A DNA stretch of 64,000 nt. Source: Synechococcus sp. PCC 7335 (GTDB lineage: Bacteria > Cyanobacteriota > Cyanobacteriia > Phormidesmidales > Phormidesmidaceae). Positions 54,792 to 63,913 of the stretch are shown piece after piece; position 1 is the first letter of the stretch, and each line of letters opens with the position of its first letter. Under the pieces are notes generated by a model. That model was not told the DNA's origin, did no database searches, and saw only the letters and a program-made list of their open reading frames with translations. Position numbers and translations under genes: made by a program. The stretch lies in assembly GCF_000155595.1 (NCBI RefSeq), contig NZ_DS989904.1, forward strand, positions 3,089,720-3,153,719, written 5' to 3'.

Positions 54792-56990
54792 ATGGAAACC
54801 AAGTTTCAAACCAGCTATCAGAATGTTGCCTTCACGGTGGGTACGGGCCGTTGCGGCACTCAGTTCCTATCGAGGATTTTAAGCCTAGAACCAAAGGTTG
54901 CATCGGTCCATGAGCGTAATCCGTTCAATGAAACCTTTCATCGATATTGCAAGTGGTATGGGATACCCATCGATCACGAAGGATTCTTGCAGACTAAAGA
55001 GCAAGAGATTCAAGCCGACTTTGAGCGCTATGCCTTTTCAGTCGAATCTAGCGCTCATTTGTCGCTTTCGATCAAAGAGCTTTATGAGCGCTTCAACGCT
55101 AAGTTCGTTTTGTTAGTTCGCCGCCCTGACCAAGTTGTGAATTCCTATCGCTATAAGGGGTGGTACAGTCAGCCTGTTGTCCGAAGCGATATTCATTTAC
55201 CGCCAAGCTATCAGAGTAGCCATGAATCGCATCACTTTTTAGGGCGCATTTTCCCCTCTGGTGAGGTATTTGAGCGCTGGCGTAAAATGACCCAGGTAGG
55301 GAAACTAGCTTGGTATTGGAATGAGCTGAACCGTCAGGTTCTACAGCAATTTTCAGCGATTCCCCAGTCCCACTGGCGCATCCAGAAGCTAGAAGATCTC
55401 TCCTATACACAGTATCTAGAGATTGCTCAGTTCATTGGCTTCCCCTCACATGTTTCTGAGGGCGAGTATCAGCAGCTTGCCACCCGTCGTCCTAATGCCA
55501 CTAGTCACACGTCATATCAGGAAAAAATTGCTCAAGCTTCCGGTACAGGGCCGCGCGCTGCTTTTACAGTTGATATGTGGAACCCAACAGAAATTGCTGA
55601 GTTTGAGTCAGCAGTTGCTGCAGTTGCTGCCAAGCTGGGATACCAGTATGAGGTGGATACGCTGTTAAAAGGCAGCCAGGATAGCCTGAGCGAAGTCAGT
55701 AACAAGGCTCAACCCAGTGACAAGGTTACAGTAGATGTCTCTCGAGCTAAGAGCGCGCCTGATCCTGACTTAGAGAGTCTGATCTACGTCTCTAACGGCA
55801 ACCTGCCCTCTAAAATGGCCCACAACATTCAGGTGGCCAAGATGTCTCAGGCATTGTCTAAATGCGTCAACTCCTTTGAACTTGTTACTGCAGGTGATAT
55901 TGCTTCATTCTTAAGAGGAATGGATGAGGCGTTTCGAGAATGGTACGGGATACACTCACCATATAGACTGGTGCGCCTACCTCTGTACCGAAAATTCGAC
56001 TACCCTTTTCCAATTGATCATGTCAACCCCTTTTTCTGTAGGGTAGCGTCGCTGTATACCTACTGGAGGTCCCCCGAGCTTGTCTATACGCGATCGCCCA
56101 AAGTGGTGGACTTCATGCTGGCACTACAGGTGCCTGTTTTGTGGGAAGAGCATGAGCTGCTGACACCGCCTTTTCCGAAGCACTTAACTGATCGCTTAAC
56201 TCACAAAGATCTTGTTGGCTTTGTGACCCTTTCTAAAGACATCGCCCAAGGGTATATCGAAGCCGGACTAAGTCCTGAAAAGGTGATGATTGCTCATAGC
56301 GGCGTTGATTTAGAGAGCTTTCGCCCCAATCAGGAAAAGTCAGTTGCTCGGCAGAAACTAGGGCTACCTCAAGATGAGAAAATCGTTCTCTACGCCGGGC
56401 ATTTGTATGAGTATAAAGGTATCCCAACACTGATCGAAACTGCTCAGCTGTTGCCTCAACATCGGTTCGTTTTAGTCGGCGGTTGGGAGGCAGATGTTGA
56501 GCGCACTCGGACATTTTGTCAGGCTAAAGCCGTCGATAACGTTTCCTTGATGGGTCATGTGGAGCACTCGCAGCTGGCTACTTATCTTTATGCTGCCGAT
56601 GTCTTAGTCATTCCTAACAGCCGTAGTTGGAGATTGGCCACCACTACTAGTCCGCTTAAACTATTTGAGTACATGGCAATCAGGCGGCCGATTGTGGCCT
56701 CAGCGCTACCTAATATTGTCACCGTACTGCGAGATCATGACAACGCCCTGCTAGCTGAACCCGACAATCCGCACTCGTTTAAAGAGGCGATCGCTAAACT
56801 ATTGGCCGATCCGGCGCTGAGTGAGCAGATTGTTATCCGCGCCGCTCAAGATGTTCAGCGGTATACCTGGGAAAAGCGATCGCGCCGGATCCTCAGGTTT
56901 GCAAACAGCCAACTACAGCAGATGGAGCGAGCGCACCACTCCTTGATCTATCGAACTCTAGTCATTTTGAAGATTCTAATTTTCCATTAG
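54792..56990 (+). CDS. Fusion of a sulfotransferase-like domain and a GT4 glycosyltransferase
   Basis: 732 residues. Residues 1-290 carry a sulfotransferase-like P-loop (AFTVGTGRCGTQFLSRIL, about 13-30) and the 3'-phosphate strand KFVLLVRRPDQVVNSYR (about 104-120). A Ser/Asp/Lys-rich linker (291-328) leads to a GT4 domain (329-732) with IYVSNGNLPSKMAHNIQV, VLYAGHLYEYKGIPTLIE and ATTTSPLKLFEYMAIRRPIVA. One chain could thus transfer and sulfate a sugar. The reading frame is continuous with no sign of a missed stop. It lies 26 bases before the following GT4 gene. Confidence 0.88.
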   Translation: METKFQTSYQNVAFTVGTGRCGTQFLSRILSLEPKVASVHERNPFNETFHRYCKWYGIPIDHEGFLQTKEQEIQADFERYAFSVESSAHLSLSIKELYERFNAKFVLLVRRPDQVVNSYRYKGWYSQPVVRSDIHLPPSYQSSHESHHFLGRIFPSGEVFERWRKMTQVGKLAWYWNELNRQVLQQFSAIPQSHWRIQKLEDLSYTQYLEIAQFIGFPSHVSEGEYQQLATRRPNATSHTSYQEKIAQASGTGPRAAFTVDMWNPTEIAEFESAVAAVAAKLGYQYEVDTLLKGSQDSLSEVSNKAQPSDKVTVDVSRAKSAPDPDLESLIYVSNGNLPSKMAHNIQVAKMSQALSKCVNSFELVTAGDIASFLRGMDEAFREWYGIHSPYRLVRLPLYRKFDYPFPIDHVNPFFCRVASLYTYWRSPELVYTRSPKVVDFMLALQVPVLWEEHELLTPPFPKHLTDRLTHKDLVGFVTLSKDIAQGYIEAGLSPEKVMIAHSGVDLESFRPNQEKSVARQKLGLPQDEKIVLYAGHLYEYKGIPTLIETAQLLPQHRFVLVGGWEADVERTRTFCQAKAVDNVSLMGHVEHSQLATYLYAADVLVIPNSRSWRLATTTSPLKLFEYMAIRRPIVASALPNIVTVLRDHDNALLAEPDNPHSFKEAIAKLLADPALSEQIVIRAAQDVQRYTWEKRSRRILRFANSQLQQMERAHHSLIYRTLVILKILIFH

Positions 56991-57016
56991 CTGCGTTTGC
57001 AGGAGAAGCAAAATTC

Positions 57017-58075
57017 GTGCCTAAGCCTAGCCTGAAATCGATTTACGTGGTGTCCCATCACTGGGCTGCTGGCGGCAAGCCGCTAGACTCGCTTTGGTTT
57101 TCACAAGCAGCCTGTCTTCAGCACGGTCTTCAGCTCAAGTTTGTGTGGAATGGCAAGGCTAACAGCCTGAGGAAACTCCTACCTGCTCGGTGGGTTGTTT
57201 TTGATAGTATCGGCGCGTTAGCCTTTTGGTATGGCCCCAAGCTCCATGCTCTAGCCAAGTTCTCAGGTAAAAAGATAGCCGTTTACTGGCATGAAACAGA
57301 ATGGGAAATTGAAGCTGGAATTGCAAAGTGCTCGCGTCGCTATCCGTCTGTACGATATGCGCTAAAAGACCCGCATGTTAGGCATTTTCACGTTTGCCAA
57401 GCGGGCTTAGACACGCTTGCAAAGCAATATGCGGTAAAGCCGGACAACCTCTATCTGCTCCCAAACATTTCAGACTCTAGCCGATTGCTTCGCTATTCCT
57501 TACCTCTGCCGAGCGAGCCCTACCTATACGTCGCCTGTGGCCGTGTGAAAGCCCGAAAGGGACCCGATTTATTTCTAGAGATTGCTAAGCAAACACTCGC
57601 CTATAATCCCAAAGCAAAATTTGTTTGGATTGGCTCTTTTGAGCGCAGCGGTCAATTTTCAGAGGCGGCGATCGCGGCGTCAATCCGTGACCAAGGACTC
57701 GAACATGCCGTCACATTTACGGGTGAACAGCAAGACCCTACCCCGATTCTTGCTAAAGCCAGTGCCTTTTTGCTCACCAGCCGTGATGATCCACTTCCCA
57801 AAGTTTTGATGGAGGCACTAGCCCTAGGAAAATCTTGCATTGCGTTTGACGTTGGGGGCGTCGCTGATCTTTTGGGGCAGCTTGGCGTGAGCATTCCCCC
57901 CGGTGATGTGTCCGCATTTGTTCAAGCCTTGCGCCGACATCAACAAGCCCCTCCTATCAGCGCCGACGAACAGAACAGGCGTCGCCAGTGGTACCTGCAG
58001 CGCTATACACCCGAAGCATTTGGCCATCGATTTGCGAAGGCAGTTGACTGGTGGAACCACAAAGTTCCTAGTTAG
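57017..58075 (+). CDS. GT4-family glycosyltransferase
   Basis: 352 residues starting at GTG, with AGGAG 11 bases upstream. The donor-domain pattern is LYVACGRVKARKGPDLFLEIA and SRDDPLPKVLMEALALGKSCIAFDVGGV. The N-terminal half (SIYVVSHHWAAGGKPLDS) binds the acceptor. Probably co-transcribed with the fusion gene. Its stop codon lies inside a 21-base tandem duplication, so the duplicated piece adds nothing to the protein. Confidence 0.9.
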   Translation: MPKPSLKSIYVVSHHWAAGGKPLDSLWFSQAACLQHGLQLKFVWNGKANSLRKLLPARWVVFDSIGALAFWYGPKLHALAKFSGKKIAVYWHETEWEIEAGIAKCSRRYPSVRYALKDPHVRHFHVCQAGLDTLAKQYAVKPDNLYLLPNISDSSRLLRYSLPLPSEPYLYVACGRVKARKGPDLFLEIAKQTLAYNPKAKFVWIGSFERSGQFSEAAIAASIRDQGLEHAVTFTGEQQDPTPILAKASAFLLTSRDDPLPKVLMEALALGKSCIAFDVGGVADLLGQLGVSIPPGDVSAFVQALRRHQQAPPISADEQNRRRQWYLQRYTPEAFGHRFAKAVDWWNHKVPS

Positions 58076-58104
58076 TAGCCCAGAGTTCCTAGTTAGTAGC
58101 CCAG
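58063..58104. repeat. Perfect tandem repeat, 21 bp x 2, across a stop codon
   Basis: Two identical 21-base units, 58063-58083 and 58084-58104. Each contains CCTAGTTAG; the first supplies the TAG (58073-58075) of the GT4 gene. Confidence 0.92.
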
Positions 58105-58185
58105 ATATCCCAGGTATCTGATCGCTACAACCGTTCGTGTTTCACAATTTATCTACTTTAACAACACCTCTACTCACGTGAGCAA

Positions 58186-59082
58186 ATGGCTGGTCCTACC
58201 TTTATCTGTATTGGCGCTATCAAGAGCGGTACAACCTGGCTGCACTACAATCTTCAGCAGCATCCCGGCGTTTGGTTGCCACCGCTTAAAGAATTACGCT
58301 ATTTCAACGAACCCGAATACAACCTGAGAGAGCGGCTGTTTGGCAAAGATAAAAAACGCTACGAATACTGGCGAATACAAGTTAGAAATTTTCTGCATCA
58401 TAAAAGAGCCTGGCTACGTCCTGGCTATTTCAGATGGCATCTAAATTATTTTTTGCTCCCTCGCAGTGCCCAATGGTACGAGTCTCTATTTGCACCAGGT
58501 AAGGACCAGGTAACTGGAGATGTCACCCCTTTATACGCTCCTATGGACGAGAGCCAGATTGCGGCTATCCAGAAGGATTTCCCAGATCTCAAAATTATAT
58601 ATATGCTGCGTAATCCCATTGATCGCACCTGGTCCCACATTCTGCTTAGGTGCATCAGCTTAGTGGACTGGCAGCCCGAAAACCTAACTGAGGAACTGGT
58701 TCGCAAGACCGTGTTTGATCGCGATTTAGATGACCAGTGGCTATTTTCAAACGGACACTACACCAAAAATCTGAGTCGATGGGAAAAGTACTTTCCCCCT
58801 GAGCAAATCTTTGTCGGCTTTTACGATGACCTTAAACAGAATCCTCGACGATTTCTAGAAGAAATTTGTACGTTCTTGCAGGTGAGAGGGTCTTTGGGCA
58901 ATCAGATCAATCTAGAGACCCGGTACAACCAAAAACCGATTCAGTTAGCGATCCCCTCCGATATCGAAGCAATATTCTCCAACATCTATCTAGAAGAACT
59001 TCAGCTGTTAGCTGAACGTTTTGGTGGCGTAACCTCGAATTGGCTGGACCAAGCCCGCCTTGTGCTCGAAAACACATCCTAA
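58186..59082 (+). CDS. Sulfotransferase (Sulfotransfer_1 family)
   Basis: 298 residues. FICIGAIKSGTTWLHYNLQQHP (about 5-26) is a textbook PAPS-binding loop with the catalytic Lys 13; KELRYFNEPE and KIIYMLRNPIDRTWSHILL (about 130-148) provide the 3'-phosphate binding Arg/Ser strand. It would sulfate a sugar or other hydroxyl of the cluster product. It is the last gene of the rightward glycan block; 97 bases separate it from the oppositely oriented RND gene. Confidence 0.93.
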   Translation: MAGPTFICIGAIKSGTTWLHYNLQQHPGVWLPPLKELRYFNEPEYNLRERLFGKDKKRYEYWRIQVRNFLHHKRAWLRPGYFRWHLNYFLLPRSAQWYESLFAPGKDQVTGDVTPLYAPMDESQIAAIQKDFPDLKIIYMLRNPIDRTWSHILLRCISLVDWQPENLTEELVRKTVFDRDLDDQWLFSNGHYTKNLSRWEKYFPPEQIFVGFYDDLKQNPRRFLEEICTFLQVRGSLGNQINLETRYNQKPIQLAIPSDIEAIFSNIYLEELQLLAERFGGVTSNWLDQARLVLENTS

Positions 59083-59179
59083 GAAATGGCGACAGATCAC
59101 CGTTTCAAATCAGCATTACAGATATGCTCTTTTTTACCTGATCGCTTATCCAAGACTGGTTTTAGGCATACGATGGAGT

Positions 59180-62100
59180 TTACTTCGCAGTTTTCCATTG
59201 CCCGTGAAACAACGTGTAGAAACAGGGAATGATGAACAGCGTCAGCAGCGTAGCTAGAGAGAGACCTGAAAAAACGACAACGCCTAGCGGCTGCAAAAAC
59301 TCTGAGCCTTGACCGATGCCGAGTGCGAGCGGGAACATTCCCAATACAGTGGTGATTGTCGTCATCAGGATCGGTCGCAGGCGCTGAGGGGCCGCTTTGC
59401 AAATGGCTGTTACGCGATTCTCTGCCGGAGAAGCTTCACCAACGAATTTCTCTTCGGCGTAGATTTGGTTGGCTAGCTCTACCAAGATGATGGCATTGTT
59501 TACCACGATGCCAACTAGTAGCACAGCACCGACAACGACCGTTGCGCCGATAGCCGTCTGTGTGATGAACAGACCAAAGATACCCCCTGCTAGGGCCAGC
59601 GGTACAGTTAGCATGATGATCAGCGGATCGACCAGTGAGTTGTACTGTACGGCCATCACGGTAAATACCAAGAAGGCAGCAAGGCCACCTAGAATGCCCA
59701 GCCCATCTTGAATATCAGCGTTGCTTTGAGCGCTGAAGCTAGGTAGACGGGTGACCCCCTCAGGTAGACTCACGGTTGCCATAATCTGATCGAGTTCTGC
59801 TAGGGCATCTCCTAAACTGACATTTTCGGCTAGGTCGCCTTCGATGATAAAGACCTGGCGCTGGCTGATCCGCTGAATTTCTCCGGGGGCTTGACCTTCT
59901 TCAATTTGGGCAACATTGCCAAGTCTAACGGCCTGACCATCGCCATTCAAAAGCGGTAGCTGGGCAAGCTCGCCTAGATTACGAACCAGCGTGTTGGGCG
60001 TCTGTACGCGCACGTCCACCAGGCGATCGCCCCGCTGGAGTTGGGTAGGAACTGAGCCAGAAAGCACCGTCTGCACGGTGCGCCCAATCGCTTCAGCAGA
60101 CAAGTCTAGATCAGCGGCTCGCTCCCAGTTAGGGCGAATTTGAACTTCTGGCTGAGAAGGGTCGGCATCAGGAGAGTAGCTAGCAAGGGCTGCCTGCGCA
60201 TCTAAAGCGGCTAGCACCTGCTGTCCGGCGGCGTTTAGGTCATCGGTATTGGTCCCTTGAAGAATGACATCCACATCACTGCGTACCGGAGAATTGCCTA
60301 AAATCAAACCGCGCACTCTACCCGGGAAAAGTCGCAATCGGGTATTAACAAGGTTAAACTGCTGAAATTCTTGGTTGAGGCGATCGCAAAAAGCTTCTAC
60401 ATGAGTCCCAGGTACGAGCGTGAGTTTGCTAGTGCCACGCAGGGCATTTTCACTACTGCTGTTGCCAAATAGAAAGCCACCAGCCGTACTAAAGACATAT
60501 TTGGTTTCTGGTTGAGCGAGGAGCAATTCGTCAATCGCGTTCATCACTCGGCGGTTTTCTTCTAGCGTCGTGCCAGGTGGAAACTGCGCCCATAAGTCAG
60601 CCTGGCCAGTGGCAATACTCGGTAGGATCTCTTGAGGAATTTGTTGTACGGTTAGCAAACTGCCGCCACCGAGAATAGAAAAGGCGATCGCAATCACCAA
60701 AATCCGTCGCTGTAGCACCCAGCCTAGCCACTGGGCATAGCGCCAAGTTGCGAACTGCAAGCACAGATCAAACTGGCGAATTAGCCAAAATTCACTAACG
60801 CCGCTCGATTGAGGCACCGCGAGTAGCCTAGCGGCCAAGGTCGGTACGATCGTCAGGGCGACGACTAGGGAGGCGGCAACAGCAAAGCTGACGGTCAGTA
60901 TCAGTTCACTAAATAGTAAAGAGATAAAGCCGCCAATGAGGAGAAAAGGCAGGACGGCAACTAGGTTTGTTGTGGTTGAGGCGAGCAGCGCCGACTCTAG
61001 TTCGCGGCTGCTGACTTCTGCTTGGCGAATGACAGATCTGTGGTTTCCTTTTCCGCCATCTTTTCTATTGCTGTTTTTGTTGCTGGCCGCGACGCCCTTA
61101 GTGATGTTTTCTAGCATCACAATTGCGTTATCTACAACGATGCCAACCCCGAGTGCTAGACCCCCCAGACTAAACACGTTTAGAGAAAGGCCGAATATTC
61201 CCATTGTTAGAATCGCCACCAACGCTGCTAGTGGAATGGCGATCACGATGATGAAGGTTTGCCGAAGCGAACCTAGAAAAAGGAGAACTGCGATCGCCGC
61301 CAACCCTGCCCCAGTTAGCCCAGAGATAGCGACATTACGAACCGCGTTTTGAACAAAGATCGATTCGTCTAGTGTGGTATTGATCATCAAATCTTCTGGC
61401 ACTAGCCCGGATGCTTCTAATTCCGCTAGCTTTTGCTTGATCCCATTCACAACTGTGATCGTATTCGCCGTAGGCTGCTTCTGAATACTCACTTTGACTG
61501 CAGGCTGGCCGTTGAGGTTCACAAAGATGCGCTGCTCTTCAATGCCATCAATTACTTCGGCGAAGTCTCGTAGATAAACCTGCTGCTGCGCCGCTGATTC
61601 TCCTACTTCAAAGATCAAATTACGAATTTCGTCTGCATTTTCAAATCGTCCGGCCACGCGAGTTAGCGGCTCATCATTAGGCCCTTCTATCCGCCCGCCA
61701 GAGGTATCTTGGTTCCGTTCTGACAGTGCGTCTAAGACTTCGTTGATGCCCAAACCTAACGACTGCAATCTGGCTGGGTCAAGGTTGATTCGAATCTCCT
61801 CATTTATACCACCAGAGACATCAGCGCTAGCTACGCCCGGTAGGGTATTGAGTTCACGCGATAGCTCTTGTTCTGCAAAGACTCTTAGGTCCACGCCTTG
61901 AAGCGAGTCTGAGATGAGCGCAATTTCATAGACGGGTAGCTGTGACGGGTCAAACTTGAACAGTCTTGGTTGGCCAATGGTTTCAGGTAGACTACTACGA
62001 GCCCGGTTGAGCGCAGCGGTTGCATCGTTGAGTGCCTGATCAATATTGCCACCGGGCTGAAAGTACAGGTCTAAGCTGATTCTACCTTCTCTAGTTTGAG

Positions 62101-62449
62101 AGACAATTTGGACGACGCCTTCAGTTGCCGCTAGTGCTTGTTCTAACGGGCGAGTCACCTCGTCAACCGCGACTTCGGGGGAAACGCCGGGTGCGTCGGC
62201 TCTCACACCGATGCGGGGATAGGTGATAGAAGGCAGTAAATCAACCGGAAGCGATCGCACAAAGAATACTCCCAGGACGATCACTGCAACCGTTAGCATC
62301 AGCGTAGCGATATGTCGTCGAATGGCAAGCCTGCTAAGGCTGAAGCCAGCCGTAGAGTCCGTCGCTATGTTTGATCTTCTGTTCGATATTGTTGGATCGG
62401 CGGCTGATTTTGGTGACGAAGCTTTTGAAGACGAAGAAGGCAGTGTCAT
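59180..62449 (-). CDS. RND-family efflux transporter (AcrB/HAE1 type)
   Basis: 1089 residues, the full inner-membrane trimer subunit. TM1 begins about residue 40 (HIATLMLTVAVIVLGVFFV); porter segments PRIGVRADAPGVSPE and GGNIDQALNDATAALN follow; the proton-relay helix shows GLALGVGIVVDNAIVMLENI and the second half LVGIVVNNAIILVELANQI. Substrates may be hydrophobic drugs or solvents. It overlaps the adaptor gene by four bases (ATGA) and is translated after it. No outer-membrane TolC-like protein is in the window. Confidence 0.94.
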   Translation of the reverse strand: MTLPSSSSKASSPKSAADPTISNRRSNIATDSTAGFSLSRLAIRRHIATLMLTVAVIVLGVFFVRSLPVDLLPSITYPRIGVRADAPGVSPEVAVDEVTRPLEQALAATEGVVQIVSQTREGRISLDLYFQPGGNIDQALNDATAALNRARSSLPETIGQPRLFKFDPSQLPVYEIALISDSLQGVDLRVFAEQELSRELNTLPGVASADVSGGINEEIRINLDPARLQSLGLGINEVLDALSERNQDTSGGRIEGPNDEPLTRVAGRFENADEIRNLIFEVGESAAQQQVYLRDFAEVIDGIEEQRIFVNLNGQPAVKVSIQKQPTANTITVVNGIKQKLAELEASGLVPEDLMINTTLDESIFVQNAVRNVAISGLTGAGLAAIAVLLFLGSLRQTFIIVIAIPLAALVAILTMGIFGLSLNVFSLGGLALGVGIVVDNAIVMLENITKGVAASNKNSNRKDGGKGNHRSVIRQAEVSSRELESALLASTTTNLVAVLPFLLIGGFISLLFSELILTVSFAVAASLVVALTIVPTLAARLLAVPQSSGVSEFWLIRQFDLCLQFATWRYAQWLGWVLQRRILVIAIAFSILGGGSLLTVQQIPQEILPSIATGQADLWAQFPPGTTLEENRRVMNAIDELLLAQPETKYVFSTAGGFLFGNSSSENALRGTSKLTLVPGTHVEAFCDRLNQEFQQFNLVNTRLRLFPGRVRGLILGNSPVRSDVDVILQGTNTDDLNAAGQQVLAALDAQAALASYSPDADPSQPEVQIRPNWERAADLDLSAEAIGRTVQTVLSGSVPTQLQRGDRLVDVRVQTPNTLVRNLGELAQLPLLNGDGQAVRLGNVAQIEEGQAPGEIQRISQRQVFIIEGDLAENVSLGDALAELDQIMATVSLPEGVTRLPSFSAQSNADIQDGLGILGGLAAFLVFTVMAVQYNSLVDPLIIMLTVPLALAGGIFGLFITQTAIGATVVVGAVLLVGIVVNNAIILVELANQIYAEEKFVGEASPAENRVTAICKAAPQRLRPILMTTITTVLGMFPLALGIGQGSEFLQPLGVVVFSGLSLATLLTLFIIPCFYTLFHGQWKTAK

Positions 62450-63801
62450 TGGTGGCTCTCTCCTGCTTCGGCGGGTTCGGTTATCAGCTCAGGGTCTGAC
62501 TCGGATAGTATGCTGAGTCTAACGGCTTGACCGGAAGTGAGCGGGTGATCGCTCTGCGTGATAAACGCTTCTCCAGGGGCTAGACCCGAGACAATCTCTA
62601 TCTGGTCTTGAGCGCGATCACCGGTTTTGACTGAGCGAGCGATCGCGACTGTCTGCTCGCTTTGCTCTTCAATCACAAAGAGCGTGCTATCTTTACCAGA
62701 TTTACTCAGCGTCAAGGCAGTCGCAGGCACAACCACTCGGCTCTGTTGGGTGGGCGAAAATTGCACACGAGCAAGTAAACCGCTCCCCATTTTCTGAGAA
62801 TTTGAACCGCTAAGATTGGGAATAGTGACCTGAACAGGAACCAGCCGCGAGACCTCATCGGCTAATGGCGCAATCTGCGTGATGCGGCCCGAGATAGCGC
62901 CTTCTTCAGGAAAGGCATCTAGCGTAACACTGGCCGATTGACCGATGCTTAACCGACTGATGTCTAACTCGGAGACTTGAATGGTGACTTCTAGGCTACT
63001 GATGTCTCCTAATTCTAGGATTGTGGCACCCGATTCGACAAAGCTGCCAATATCCACTTGTTTGGAAAGGACAATGCCAGTTAGGGGTGAGCGTAAGTCG
63101 GCATATGAAAGCTGTTTTTGTGTTTGGGTGACGATCGCCTGCTGGGCATCAATTCGATCGGCGGCTGAGGCAGCAGCTTGCGCCTGGGCGTCTACTCTCG
63201 CTTGAGCAGAGCGAAGGGCTTGCTGTGCGTTGGTGACGGCTAGTTCGGCAGCCTCGGCTGCCTGGAGTGCGATCGCCCCTTTGTTTGCCAGCTGTCGCAG
63301 TCGTTGAGCGTCCGTTTGAGCCTGTGATAGCGTCGCCTCAGCCTGAACGACAGCAGCCCTTGCTTCGCTGATTGACACTGCCGCTTGAGCGGTCTCCGCT
63401 TGCCTAGCAGAAAGTTCTGCTTGGGCCTGGTTAACTGTTGTGGTCTGCAGATCACTATCAAGCTGAGCTAGCAGCATGTCTTGCGCAACCACATCACCTA
63501 CGTCGACTAACAGATTAATGACTTCTCCAGAAACCTGAGCCCGTAGCGCCACTTGCTGAATCGGACGAGTCGTTCCTGTATAGGTCAACAGACCCGCAAT
63601 CGATCCAGTTTCTGCTAGCCTCGTCTGGACGGCGATCGCCTCTTCGGACCTGGTCGGCTGACCATGCCCTTGTTCTGGCTGGGCCTCACTAGCTGGTAGC
63701 AGACCACAGCCGGTTACCGTCAGTAGCAAGGGCAGCCATAGTCCAAACTGAGTTGCGCTTACTCTAAGTTGCCTCTGGGGCGATCGCATTCTGATGCGCA
63801 T
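62446..63801 (-). CDS. RND efflux periplasmic adaptor lipoprotein (HlyD/MFP family)
   Basis: 451 residues. A lipoprotein signal ends LTVTGCG (Cys 32). The lipoyl halves (residues about 78-100, RAQVSGEVINLLVDVGDVVAQ, and after the hairpin DLRSPLTGIVLSKQVDIG) flank a long alpha-hairpin rich in Ala and Gln (AQAELSARQAETAQAAVS). Beta-barrel and membrane-proximal domains follow. It links the RND pump to an outer-membrane channel. The frame opens at a TTG (63813); the ATG at 63801 is preferred, and an ATG at 63789 is possible. Confidence 0.92.
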   Translation of the reverse strand: MRIRMRSPQRQLRVSATQFGLWLPLLLTVTGCGLLPASEAQPEQGHGQPTRSEEAIAVQTRLAETGSIAGLLTYTGTTRPIQQVALRAQVSGEVINLLVDVGDVVAQDMLLAQLDSDLQTTTVNQAQAELSARQAETAQAAVSISEARAAVVQAEATLSQAQTDAQRLRQLANKGAIALQAAEAAELAVTNAQQALRSAQARVDAQAQAAASAADRIDAQQAIVTQTQKQLSYADLRSPLTGIVLSKQVDIGSFVESGATILELGDISSLEVTIQVSELDISRLSIGQSASVTLDAFPEEGAISGRITQIAPLADEVSRLVPVQVTIPNLSGSNSQKMGSGLLARVQFSPTQQSRVVVPATALTLSKSGKDSTLFVIEEQSEQTVAIARSVKTGDRAQDQIEIVSGLAPGEAFITQSDHPLTSGQAVRLSILSESDPELITEPAEAGESHQ

Positions 63802-63913
63802 AGTATTCGCCAACGAGCTTATGCTTTCGTACTTTTGTAGTAATAGGAAAGCACAAATAACTCGTTGGCGCTGCTGTTTTGTTGTCAGTAGACTTGCTTC
63901 TAAGTAGTCAGTT

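Noticed and set aside
59469-61352. Rightward frames of 80 and 138 codons opposite the RND pump
   Set aside because: They mirror the membrane-helix codons of the pump on the other strand and lack start signals.
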